A stretch of DNA of 64,000 nt, from NCBI RefSeq assembly GCF_027922425.1, contig NZ_BSFQ01000004.1:132464-196463 (forward strand). Direction: 5' to 3'. Made by a program: the position numbers and the translations under genes. The stretch is from Pseudonocardia halophobica. GTDB taxonomy: Bacteria > Actinomycetota > Actinomycetes > Mycobacteriales > Pseudonocardiaceae. This document shows positions 58,373-64,000 of the stretch, piece after piece. A model generated the notes under the pieces. It worked only from the letters and a program-made list of their open reading frames with translations. It was not told the origin of the DNA and searched no databases. Position 1 is the first letter of the stretch; each line of letters begins with the position of its first letter.

Positions 58373-58552
58373 TCAGACCTCCGGGACGGCGTCGAGGGTG
58401 GCGTCGGCGTCCAGGTCCAGTTCCCGCCGCAGGATCTGGGCGGGGACGGAGACGCTGGTGCGCGGGCGCCGCATCGGCGTGCGCAGGGCGATCGTGAGCT
58501 CGTGTGCGAGGTCGTAGCCGTAGTCGCTGTGCGGATCCTGATCGCCCGACAT
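58373..58552 (-). CDS. Small hypothetical protein, 59 residues
   Basis: A 59-residue acidic protein starting MSGDQDPHSDYGYDLAHELT and containing RRPRTSVSVPAQILRRELDL. ATG 58552 has AAGGAGAC upstream at good spacing. No signal peptide, membrane segment or cysteine motif is visible. The Tyr/Asp-rich start followed by a helix resembles small actinobacterial proteins of unknown role. It is divergent from the desaturase gene. I do not recognise a family. Confidence 0.6.
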   Translation of the reverse strand: MSGDQDPHSDYGYDLAHELTIALRTPMRRPRTSVSVPAQILRRELDLDADATLDAVPEV

Positions 58553-58741
58553 CGTCGTCTCCTTGCTGCCGCCGGGATCGTGCTGACGCTCCGTCACGGG
58601 CCGTGCCCGTTGGGTGCACGAGAATCATCGCCCGGTCGGTCATCCCACGGCAAGGAAAGTCCACCGACCGGAGTCGACTCTCCACGGTCGGGGGACGGGC
58701 GGTGGCGTGTCCGGGATCTGCAGTGTTGTGAGGACAAAGTC

Positions 58742-58770
58742 TTGACAGCTCGGCGCGGGATACCGACCAT
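58742..58770 (+). promoter_or_regulatory. Promoter of the MocD-like desaturase operon
   Basis: TTGACA (58742-58747) and GACCAT (58765-58770) with 17-base spacing form a plausible sigma-70-type promoter. The LacI-type palindrome begins ten bases downstream, a position suited to repression. Confidence 0.55.
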
Positions 58771-58779
58771 TGGTCGCTG

Positions 58780-58793
58780 TTGGAGCGCTCCAA
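58780..58793. promoter_or_regulatory. LacI-type operator palindrome
   Basis: TTGGAGCGCTCCAA is a perfect 14-bp palindrome with the GAGCGCTC core common in actinobacterial LacI-family operators. It lies just after the promoter of the operon whose last gene encodes a LacI regulator. Confidence 0.75.
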
Positions 58794-58831
58794 CCCGCGC
58801 TCCGCCGGCTGACGACGAGGTGGTCGACGAC

Positions 58832-59950
58832 ATGGGCAGGGAACGGCTCGAGCGCTACGACCTGGCCGGCCCGGAGAACCGGGCCGCGGTGGAGGCCGGG
58901 CTCGCCGGCGCCACGTGGTTCCGCAGCGCCGTCCCGCGCAAGCGGATGAAGGAGCTGATGCGCCGCACGGACGGCCCGGCCATCCGTGACACCGCGATCT
59001 GGATCGGGCTCATGGTCGTGTGCGCCGGAGCCGGCATCGCGCTCTGGGGCACCTGGTGGGCGGTGCCGTTCTTCCTGGTCTACGGCGTGCTCTACGGCTC
59101 GGCCTCGGACTCCCGCTGGCACGAGGCCGGGCACGGGACGGCCTTCAAGACCCGCTGGCTCGACGAGGCGGTCTACCAGCTCGCGTCGTTCATGATGATG
59201 CGCGACCCCACCACCTGGCGGTGGAGCCACACCCGCCACCACACCGACACCCTGATCGTGGGGCGCGACCCCGAGATCCAGGCGATGCGGCCCGCACGGC
59301 TCGCGAAGCTGCTGGCCAACTTCGTCGGGCTCGTCGACGTCCCGCTGGCCTTCCGGACGATGGCGATCCACGCCGCCGGGCGGCTCACGGCGGAGGAGGC
59401 GGACTACGTCCCCGAGTCCGAGCGCCCGAAGGTGTACCGCACGGCGCGGATCTCGCTGGCCGTCTACGCCGTGACGATCGCCGCCGCGATCGGCTTCGGC
59501 ACCTGGCTGCCCGTCGTCCTGATCGGCGGCCCGCGGATCTACGGCACCTTCATGCACATCGTCTACGGGCTGACCCAGCACGCCGGCATGGGCGAGAACG
59601 TGCTGGACCACCGGCTCAACACCCGCACCGTGCGGATGTGCCGGGTCAACCGCTTCCTCTACTGGAACATGAACTTCCACGTGGAGCACCACATGTTCCC
59701 GATGGTCCCGTACCACCGGCTGCCGGAGCTGCACGAGGAGATCAAGCACGACTGCGCGCCCGTCTACCCGTCGCTGTGGGCCGCGTACAAGGAGATCGTC
59801 CCCGCGGTCCTGCGGCAGATGAAGGACCAGGACCACCACGTGAAGCGCGAGCTCCTGCCCGGTGCGACGCCCTTCCACATCCCGAACGAGCTGACCGACG
59901 GCCGGGCGCGCCCGCTCGCCGCCGCCGCGTCCGACCCGACCGCCGCCTGA
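58832..59950 (+). CDS. MocD-like membrane fatty acid desaturase/hydroxylase
   Basis: A 372-residue membrane diiron enzyme of the fatty acid desaturase superfamily. The three His boxes are DSRWHEAGHGTAF, WRWSHTRHHTDTLIVGRDPE and NMNFHVEHHMFPMVPYHRLP. Membrane spans include TAIWIGLMVVCAGAGIALWG and WWAVPFFLVYGVLYGS. The sequence resembles MocD of rhizopine catabolism and related hydrocarbon oxygenases. It is followed by a Rieske ferredoxin and a ferredoxin reductase, completing the electron chain. ATG 58832 is chosen, with GAGG upstream; GTG 58820 is possible. The substrate may be an amine ether, sterol or lipid; rhizopine itself cannot be claimed. Confidence 0.87.
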   Translation: MGRERLERYDLAGPENRAAVEAGLAGATWFRSAVPRKRMKELMRRTDGPAIRDTAIWIGLMVVCAGAGIALWGTWWAVPFFLVYGVLYGSASDSRWHEAGHGTAFKTRWLDEAVYQLASFMMMRDPTTWRWSHTRHHTDTLIVGRDPEIQAMRPARLAKLLANFVGLVDVPLAFRTMAIHAAGRLTAEEADYVPESERPKVYRTARISLAVYAVTIAAAIGFGTWLPVVLIGGPRIYGTFMHIVYGLTQHAGMGENVLDHRLNTRTVRMCRVNRFLYWNMNFHVEHHMFPMVPYHRLPELHEEIKHDCAPVYPSLWAAYKEIVPAVLRQMKDQDHHVKRELLPGATPFHIPNELTDGRARPLAAAASDPTAA

Positions 59951-59970
59951 CCCACCCCAGGAGACCCCGC

Positions 59971-60285
59971 ATGACCCAGTGGATCGCCGCCTGCGAGACC
60001 GACGACGTCGACCCCGAGGACGTCATCCCGTTCGAGCACGCCGGCAACGCCTACGCCGTCTACCGCTCGCCCGACGACGCCTTCTTCGCCACCGACGGCT
60101 ACTGCACCCACGAGCGCGAGCTGCTGTGCGACGGGCTCGTGCTCGGCGGCACGATCGAGTGCCCCAAGCACAACGGCCGCTTCGACTACACCAGCGGCAA
60201 GGCCCTCGGCGCCCCGGTGCTGGTCGACGTGCGCACCTACGCGACGAAGGTCGAGGACGGCACCGTCTACATCGAGGTCCCGTGA
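59971..60285 (+). CDS. Rieske [2Fe-2S] ferredoxin (MocE-like)
   Basis: A 104-residue Rieske ferredoxin. Cluster ligands are C-x-H in DGYCTHERELLCDGLVLGG and C-x2-H in TIECPKHNGRFDYTSGKALG. The N-terminal WIAACETDDVDPEDVIPFEH and the end YATKVEDGTVYIEVP are typical. ATG 59971 has AGGAG. It carries electrons from the reductase encoded next to the desaturase encoded before it. The start of the reductase gene overlaps its stop by four bases. Confidence 0.92.
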   Translation: MTQWIAACETDDVDPEDVIPFEHAGNAYAVYRSPDDAFFATDGYCTHERELLCDGLVLGGTIECPKHNGRFDYTSGKALGAPVLVDVRTYATKVEDGTVYIEVP

Positions 60286-61517
60286 CCGGGCCGGGCGGTG
60301 TGGTGGTCGTCGGCGCCGGCGAGTGCGGCACCGGGGCGGCACTGGCCCTGCGTGAGGAGGGGTACGCGGAGCCGGTCACACTCGTCGGCGGCGAGCCCGG
60401 GCACCCGTACGAGCGCCCGCCGCTGTCGAAGGCGGTGCTGTCCGGCGCCGCGGGCCTCACCCCGCTGTGCACGCCGGAGCGGCTCGCCGACGCCGGCGTC
60501 ACCCACCTCGCCGGGGTCGCGGCGACGGCCCTCGACGTCCGCGCGCACGAGCTCACCCTCGCCGACGGCCGGGTGCTCGGCTACGAGCGCCTGCTCCTCG
60601 CGACCGGCGCCCGGGCCCGCCCGCTGCCCGGCGCGCACGTGCTGCGCAGCCACGCCGACGCCGTCGCGCTGCGGGAGCGGCTCGTGCCGGGGACCCGCGT
60701 CGGGATCGTCGGTGGCGGGTTCATCGGCCTCGAGGTGGCGGCGACGGCGGCGGGTCTCGGCTGTGCCGTGACCGTCGTCGAGGCGGCGCCGCGGCTGATG
60801 GGGCGGGCGGTGCCCGAACGCCTCGCCGCCCGGGCCGCCGCGCGGCACACCGAGGCCGGGGTCGACGTCCGGTGCGGGACCGCGGTCGCGCGCCTCGAGC
60901 CGGGCCGGATCGTCCTCGGTGACGGAGGTGCGGTCGAGGTCGACGTCGTCGTGGCCGGGATCGGCTCGGCACCGGAGACCGCGCTGGCCGAGGCCGCCGG
61001 GATCGCCGTCGAGAACGGGATCGTGGTCGACGGGAGCTTCGCCACCTCGGCGCCGGACGTGTTCGCGGCGGGGGACTGCTGCTCCTTCCCGCACCCGCTC
61101 TACGACGACCTCCGCCTGCGGCTCGAGTCGTGGCGCGCGGCGCAGGAGCAGGGCGCGCACGCCGCCCGGGCGCTGCTCGGGGCGGCCGAGCCCTATGCGG
61201 CGGTGCCGTGGTTCTGGAGCGACCAGTACGACCTCTCCCTGCAGGTCGCGGGTCTGCCCGCGGTCACGACCGAGGAGGTGGTCCGCGTCCGCCCGGACGG
61301 CGCCGAGCTGTGGTTCGGCCTCGACGCCGGCCGCCTGGTGGCCGTCGCCGGGATCGGGGTGGGCACCGCCGTCGCCAAGGACGTCCGCATCGGCGAGATG
61401 CTGATCGCCCGCCGGGCCACCCCGGACCCCGCGGCCCTGGCGGACCCGGGGGTGGCGCTCAAGCCGCTGCTCCGCGCGCCGTCCGCCCGTCGGGTGAGGT
61501 CCGGCGCGATAGCGTGA
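60282..61517 (+). CDS. FAD-dependent ferredoxin reductase (MocF/BphA4-like)
   Basis: A 411-residue two-dinucleotide-fold reductase. The FAD loop is VVVVGAGECGTGAALALREE, followed by GGEPGHPYERPPLSKAVLSG, the NAD loop VGIVGGGFIGLEVAATAAGL, APDVFAAGDCCSFPHPLYDD and the C-terminal VPWFWSDQYDLSLQVAGLPA. These define rhodocoxin/putidaredoxin-reductase-type oxygenase reductases. It takes electrons from NADH and passes them to the Rieske protein encoded immediately upstream, whose stop overlaps this start by four bases. The LacI gene follows after seven bases and is probably in the same transcript. Confidence 0.92.
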   Translation: MTGPGGVVVVGAGECGTGAALALREEGYAEPVTLVGGEPGHPYERPPLSKAVLSGAAGLTPLCTPERLADAGVTHLAGVAATALDVRAHELTLADGRVLGYERLLLATGARARPLPGAHVLRSHADAVALRERLVPGTRVGIVGGGFIGLEVAATAAGLGCAVTVVEAAPRLMGRAVPERLAARAAARHTEAGVDVRCGTAVARLEPGRIVLGDGGAVEVDVVVAGIGSAPETALAEAAGIAVENGIVVDGSFATSAPDVFAAGDCCSFPHPLYDDLRLRLESWRAAQEQGAHAARALLGAAEPYAAVPWFWSDQYDLSLQVAGLPAVTTEEVVRVRPDGAELWFGLDAGRLVAVAGIGVGTAVAKDVRIGEMLIARRATPDPAALADPGVALKPLLRAPSARRVRSGAIA

Positions 61518-61524
61518 CGACGGC

Positions 61525-62610
61525 GTGACGACGCCGCCGTCCCGGGAGGCACGTGTGGGGATCCGCGAGACCGGCCGGCCGACCCTGGAGACGGTCGCCG
61601 CCCGGGCGGGCGTGTCGAAGTCGCTGGTGTCGCTCGTGCTGCGGGACTCGCCGAAGGTGAGCCCGGCCCGCCGGGAGGCGGTGCTCGCCGCGATCGCCGA
61701 GCTCGGGTACCGGCCCAACGCCGCGGCCCGGCGGCTGGCCGAGCGCCGCTCGCACAGCGTCGGCGTGCTGCTCAACGACCTGCACCAGCCGTGGTTCGCC
61801 GACGTGCTCGACGGGGTCGGGCCGGTGCTGCACGCCGAGGGCAAGCACATGCTGCTCGGCGACGGCCGGCTCGACCGGATGATGGACGACACGCTGACCT
61901 GGTCGTTCCTCGAGCTCGGCGTCGACGGGCTGATCGTCGCCGGTTCCGGTCCGCCCTCGGCCGCGCTGGTCGACGTGGCCCGGCGGATCCCGACCGTGGC
62001 CGTCGGCGGACGGGACCTGGACCGCTACGGCGACCTGCCGACCGTCGACGTCGTGGCGTACGACGACCACGCCGGCGCGGCCCTCGCCGTCGGGCACCTC
62101 GCCGGCCTGGGGCACCGCCGGATCGCGCACCTCGCCGGGCCGCCCGGCAGCGCGGGGCGGGACCGGGCGGAGGGGTACGAGAAGGCGATGCGGGCCGCGG
62201 GGCTGGGCGCCGAGGTCCGGGTCACGGCGAGCGACGTGAGCGAGGAGAGCGCCCGCCGCGCCGCGCTCGAGCTGCTGCGCGGGCCGGACCGGCCCACCGC
62301 CGTCTTCGCCTACAACGACATGGTCGCCATGGGCGTGTCCTCGGCGGCCATCCGGCTGGGGCTGCGCGTGCCGGGGGACGTCTCGCTCGTCGGCTTCGAC
62401 AACTCCGGGCTGGCCCGGCTCCCCGCCGTGTGGCTGACCAGCGTCGACGGCGCGGGCGAGCACATCGGCGCGCAGGCCGCACGGATGCTGCTGACGCGGA
62501 TGGCCGACCCCGGGCGGGAGCGCGAGGTGCGGCTGGTCGCGCCGACGCTGGAGGTGCGCGGCTCGACCGGTCCGCCGGCGGGGGTGTCCGCGGGCCCGGG
62601 CGCGCTCTAG
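61525..62610 (+). CDS. LacI-family transcriptional regulator
   Basis: A 361-residue LacI regulator. The helix-turn-helix and hinge read RPTLETVAARAGVSKSLVSL, VLRDSPKVSPARREAVLAAI, AELGYRPNAAARRLAERRSH. The sugar-binding-like domain includes VGVLLNDLHQPWFADVLDGV, IAHLAGPPGSAGRDRAEGYE, AVFAYNDMVAMGVSSAAIRL and VSLVGFDNSGLARLPAVWLT. The start is GTG 61525, or GTG 61555 which has GGGAGG close upstream. Its likely target is the palindrome at 58780-58793 before the desaturase gene, so the operon would be autoregulated and induced by its substrate, perhaps a sugar-like or inositol-like compound. Confidence 0.9.
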   Translation: MTTPPSREARVGIRETGRPTLETVAARAGVSKSLVSLVLRDSPKVSPARREAVLAAIAELGYRPNAAARRLAERRSHSVGVLLNDLHQPWFADVLDGVGPVLHAEGKHMLLGDGRLDRMMDDTLTWSFLELGVDGLIVAGSGPPSAALVDVARRIPTVAVGGRDLDRYGDLPTVDVVAYDDHAGAALAVGHLAGLGHRRIAHLAGPPGSAGRDRAEGYEKAMRAAGLGAEVRVTASDVSEESARRAALELLRGPDRPTAVFAYNDMVAMGVSSAAIRLGLRVPGDVSLVGFDNSGLARLPAVWLTSVDGAGEHIGAQAARMLLTRMADPGREREVRLVAPTLEVRGSTGPPAGVSAGPGAL

Positions 62611-62670
62611 GGTGTTCTTGTAGAGCGTTCGTTCAGTTCGGGCGCAGGCGAGAGCGCAGTGGGAGGAAAC

Positions 62671-63435
62671 GTGTCGGACGAGGTCCTCGTCGAGCGTCGC
62701 GGTGCGGTGCAGGTCATCACGATCAACCGGCCGGAGGCGAAGAACGCGCTGAACCTCGGGGTGGCGCAGGGGATCGCGGCCGCGGTCGACGAGCTCGACG
62801 CGTCGGACGAGCTGCGGGTCGGCGTGCTCACCGGCGCCGGCGGCGTGTTCTCCGCGGGCATGGACCTCAAGGCGTTCCTGCGCGGGGAGAGCCCCTCGAT
62901 CGAGGGCCGCGGGCTGTGCGGGATCACCCAGGCCCCGCCGCGGAAGCCGCTGATCGGCGCCGTCGAGGGGTGGGCGCTGGCGGGCGGGTTCGAGCTGCTG
63001 CTGGCGTGCGACCTCGTGGTCGCCGCGAAGACCGCGCGGTTCGGGGTGCCCGAGGTGAAGCGCTCGCTGGTCGCCGCGGGTGGCGCCGCGCTCCACCTGC
63101 CGCGGCGGCTGCCGCCGGCCATCGCGCTGGAGCTGCTGCTCACCGGCGACCCGATCTCCGCGGAGCGGGCCGCCGAGGTGGGCCTGGTCAACCGGGTGAC
63201 CGACGAGGGCGGGGCGCTCGACGGGGCGGTCGCGCTCGGCGAGACCATCGCGGCGAACGGCCCGCTCGCCGTGGCCGCGACCAAGCAGGTCGCGCAGCAG
63301 ACCGTGGACTGGACGCTCGCCGACATGTGGGCGAAGCAGGAGCCGATCATCCGCCCGGTGTTCTCCTCGGAGGACGCGAAGGAGGGCGCCACGGCGTTCG
63401 CCGAGAAGCGCGCGCCGGTGTGGAAGGGCCGCTGA
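62671..63435 (+). CDS. Enoyl-CoA hydratase/isomerase (crotonase) family protein
   Basis: A 254-residue crotonase. It begins EVLVERRGAVQVITINRPEA and has the oxyanion-hole segment LTGAGGVFSAGMDLKAFLRG, KPLIGAVEGWALAGGFELLL and GVPEVKRSLVAAGGAALHLP, with the catalytic Glu in the EVKRSLVAAGG region and a second position changed from the usual Glu. The C-terminal helix WAKQEPIIRPVFSSEDAKEG closes the site. It acts on an enoyl-CoA thioester. GTG 62671 has GGGAGGAAAC upstream. It stands alone, and its stop codon lies in a triple tandem repeat that puts stops in all three frames. Confidence 0.9.
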   Translation: MSDEVLVERRGAVQVITINRPEAKNALNLGVAQGIAAAVDELDASDELRVGVLTGAGGVFSAGMDLKAFLRGESPSIEGRGLCGITQAPPRKPLIGAVEGWALAGGFELLLACDLVVAAKTARFGVPEVKRSLVAAGGAALHLPRRLPPAIALELLLTGDPISAERAAEVGLVNRVTDEGGALDGAVALGETIAANGPLAVAATKQVAQQTVDWTLADMWAKQEPIIRPVFSSEDAKEGATAFAEKRAPVWKGR

Positions 63436-63460
63436 TCCGGCGCTGATCCGGCCGCTGACC
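63429..63460. repeat. Three-copy tandem repeat over the crotonase stop codon
   Basis: The unit GCTGATCCGGC is repeated with an 11-base period: GCTGATCC at 63431 and 63442, GCTGACC at 63453. TGA occurs at 63433, 63444 and 63455, one in each reading frame. Confidence 0.85.
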
Positions 63461-63470
63461 AGGGCGTGAA

Positions 63471-63515
63471 CGAACGGGGCGTTCGCTCGTACCTGGTGAG
63501 CGAGAGCGCCGTTCG
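63471..63515 (+). terminator. Imperfect hairpin after the crotonase gene
   Basis: CGAACGG pairs with CCGTTCG and TCGCTC with GAGCGA inside it, with mismatches between the two stems. It lies 35 bases after the stop, with no U-tract. Confidence 0.55.
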
Positions 63516-63613
63516 CGTCGCCCGGGCGGCGTGGCGCGGGCCACCGACACGGTTTCGCCGGGTGCCCGACGGGAACACCTCCCCGTCGGACACCCGTCGA
63601 GAGGAGACTCCCC

Positions 63614-64000
63614 GTGACCGGCTTCTTCGGGCCCGGATCAGGCTTCCCGCACATGGGTCCCGGCGATCCGCGGGGCCCCGTGCACCGGATCGACCTGACG
63701 CGCCTCATGAGCCAGGGCGCGAAGGAGATCATGGCCGCCGCGGCCCAGGAGGCGATCGACCGCGGCGACGCCGACCTCGATGCCACGCACCTGCTGCTCG
63801 CCAGCACCCGCTTCGAGCCGACCCGCAAGTGGCTCGCGCGGGCGGGCGCCGACCCCGACACCGTCGCCCGCGCGCTGGAGGAGGGGCTGCCCCGCGGCGA
63901 GCAGACCGGCCGCGCACCGGCGCTCACCCCGGCCGCGAAGCGCGCGCTGCTCGACGGTCACCAGATCTCCCGGTCCTTCGGGTCCACCTACATCGGGCCC
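63614..64000 (+). CDS. Clp N-domain protein, probable ClpC/ClpB-type ATPase (3' end outside window)
   Basis: The first 129 codons of a Clp-family protein running off the window. After a Gly/Pro-rich start (VTGFFGPGSGFPHMGPGDPR) comes a Clp N-terminal repeat domain: MSQGAKEIMAAAAQEAIDRG, DADLDATHLLLASTRFEPTR, and a second repeat beginning ALTPAAKRALLDGHQISRSF then GSTYIGP. This domain binds adaptors and substrates of Clp ATPases. GTG 63614 has GAGGAGACTC upstream. Whether AAA domains follow cannot be seen; a stand-alone Clp N-domain protein is possible. The Gly/Pro-rich N-terminal extension is unusual for ClpC1. Confidence 0.85.
   Translation, partial: MTGFFGPGSGFPHMGPGDPRGPVHRIDLTRLMSQGAKEIMAAAAQEAIDRGDADLDATHLLLASTRFEPTRKWLARAGADPDTVARALEEGLPRGEQTGRAPALTPAAKRALLDGHQISRSFGSTYIGP

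Noticed and set aside
58504..58731. Short plus-strand frame between the 59-residue gene and the desaturase gene
   Set aside because: No ribosome site or family motif, and it overlaps the promoter region and the opposite small gene.
58832..61517. Rhizopine catabolism locus
   Set aside because: Only the MocD, MocE and reductase types are present; MocA, MocB, MocC and a rhizopine transporter are not seen.
1..64000. tRNA or rRNA genes, CRISPR arrays, phage or conjugation genes
   Set aside because: None could be recognised by eye. A covariance-model tRNA scan would be the decisive check.

Overview
This window is very GC-rich chromosomal DNA from an actinobacterium. GTG starts are frequent, genes often overlap by GTGA or ATGA, and there are PucR, MocR, DUF4032, DUF222/HNH and flavin-dependent luciferase-like (LLM) families plus cysteine leader peptides. 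The gene content suggests Pseudonocardiales, perhaps Pseudonocardia, but that is an inference. I see no tRNA, rRNA, CRISPR array, prophage or insertion sequence. It looks like a metabolic region rich in catabolic and sulfur-scavenging operons, each with its own local regulator.

Layout. 1-4.1 kb: the end of fumarylacetoacetase, a double VOC protein, a cyclase-family hydrolase, an LLM enzyme, a 67-residue protein and a decayed stretch. 4.1-6.6 kb: an AurF-like diiron oxygenase with FprB, its likely electron donor, behind a tandem palindromic operator. 6.6-10.6 kb: a leftward operon of LLM enzyme, cystathionine beta-synthase and DszC-like monooxygenase, led by a short leader peptide with alternative hairpins. 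11-16.4 kb: EamA and DoxX membrane proteins, a divergent MocR regulator/AhpD-like pair and an acyl-CoA ligase. 16.4-23.2 kb: an LLM/NTF2 pair divergent from PucR and TetR regulators, an alpha/beta hydrolase, an LLM enzyme and an SDR. 23.2-25.8 kb: a LuxR-type ATPase regulator broken by an in-frame amber codon. 25.8-34.1 kb: a DUF4032 kinase-like protein, a His-rich exported protein, an erythromycin-esterase-family protein, a frameshifted DUF222/HNH gene behind an SOS-box-like site, a KimA/APC permease and an old yellow enzyme.

34.2-40.1 kb is a quinate/shikimate catabolic locus: MHS transporter, MBL lactonase-like protein, TetR regulator, shikimate/quinate dehydrogenase and a QsuB-type dehydroshikimate dehydratase. 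The same operator motif lies in front of both divergent transcription units. 40.1-42.5 kb: an orphan KdpE-like regulator, a 2OG oxygenase and a hydrolase. 42.5-51.9 kb: a hydantoinase/acetophenone-carboxylase-like unit (GntR, HyuA, HyuB fused to a zinc-ribbon domain, isopropylmalate-dehydrogenase-like enzyme) facing aldehyde dehydrogenase, SDR and FadR genes. 51.9-58.2 kb: a leftward sulfonate-type operon (leader peptide, attenuator-like hairpin, permease, ATPase, SsuD-like LLM enzyme, hydrolase-Rrf2 fusion, cupin, binding lipoprotein, internally deleted NtaA-like enzyme). 58.8-62.6 kb: a MocD/MocE/reductase oxygenase system with a LacI regulator and a palindromic operator. 62.7-64 kb: a crotonase and the start of a Clp N-domain protein.

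The main unusual points are: two sulfur operons with related leader peptides; the hydrolase-Rrf2 fusion; a 40-bp palindromic repeat present three times, once read through inside hyuB and once supplying a stop codon; four genes whose stop codons lie in short tandem duplications; and several broken or shortened genes (LuxR, DUF222/HNH, NtaA-like).
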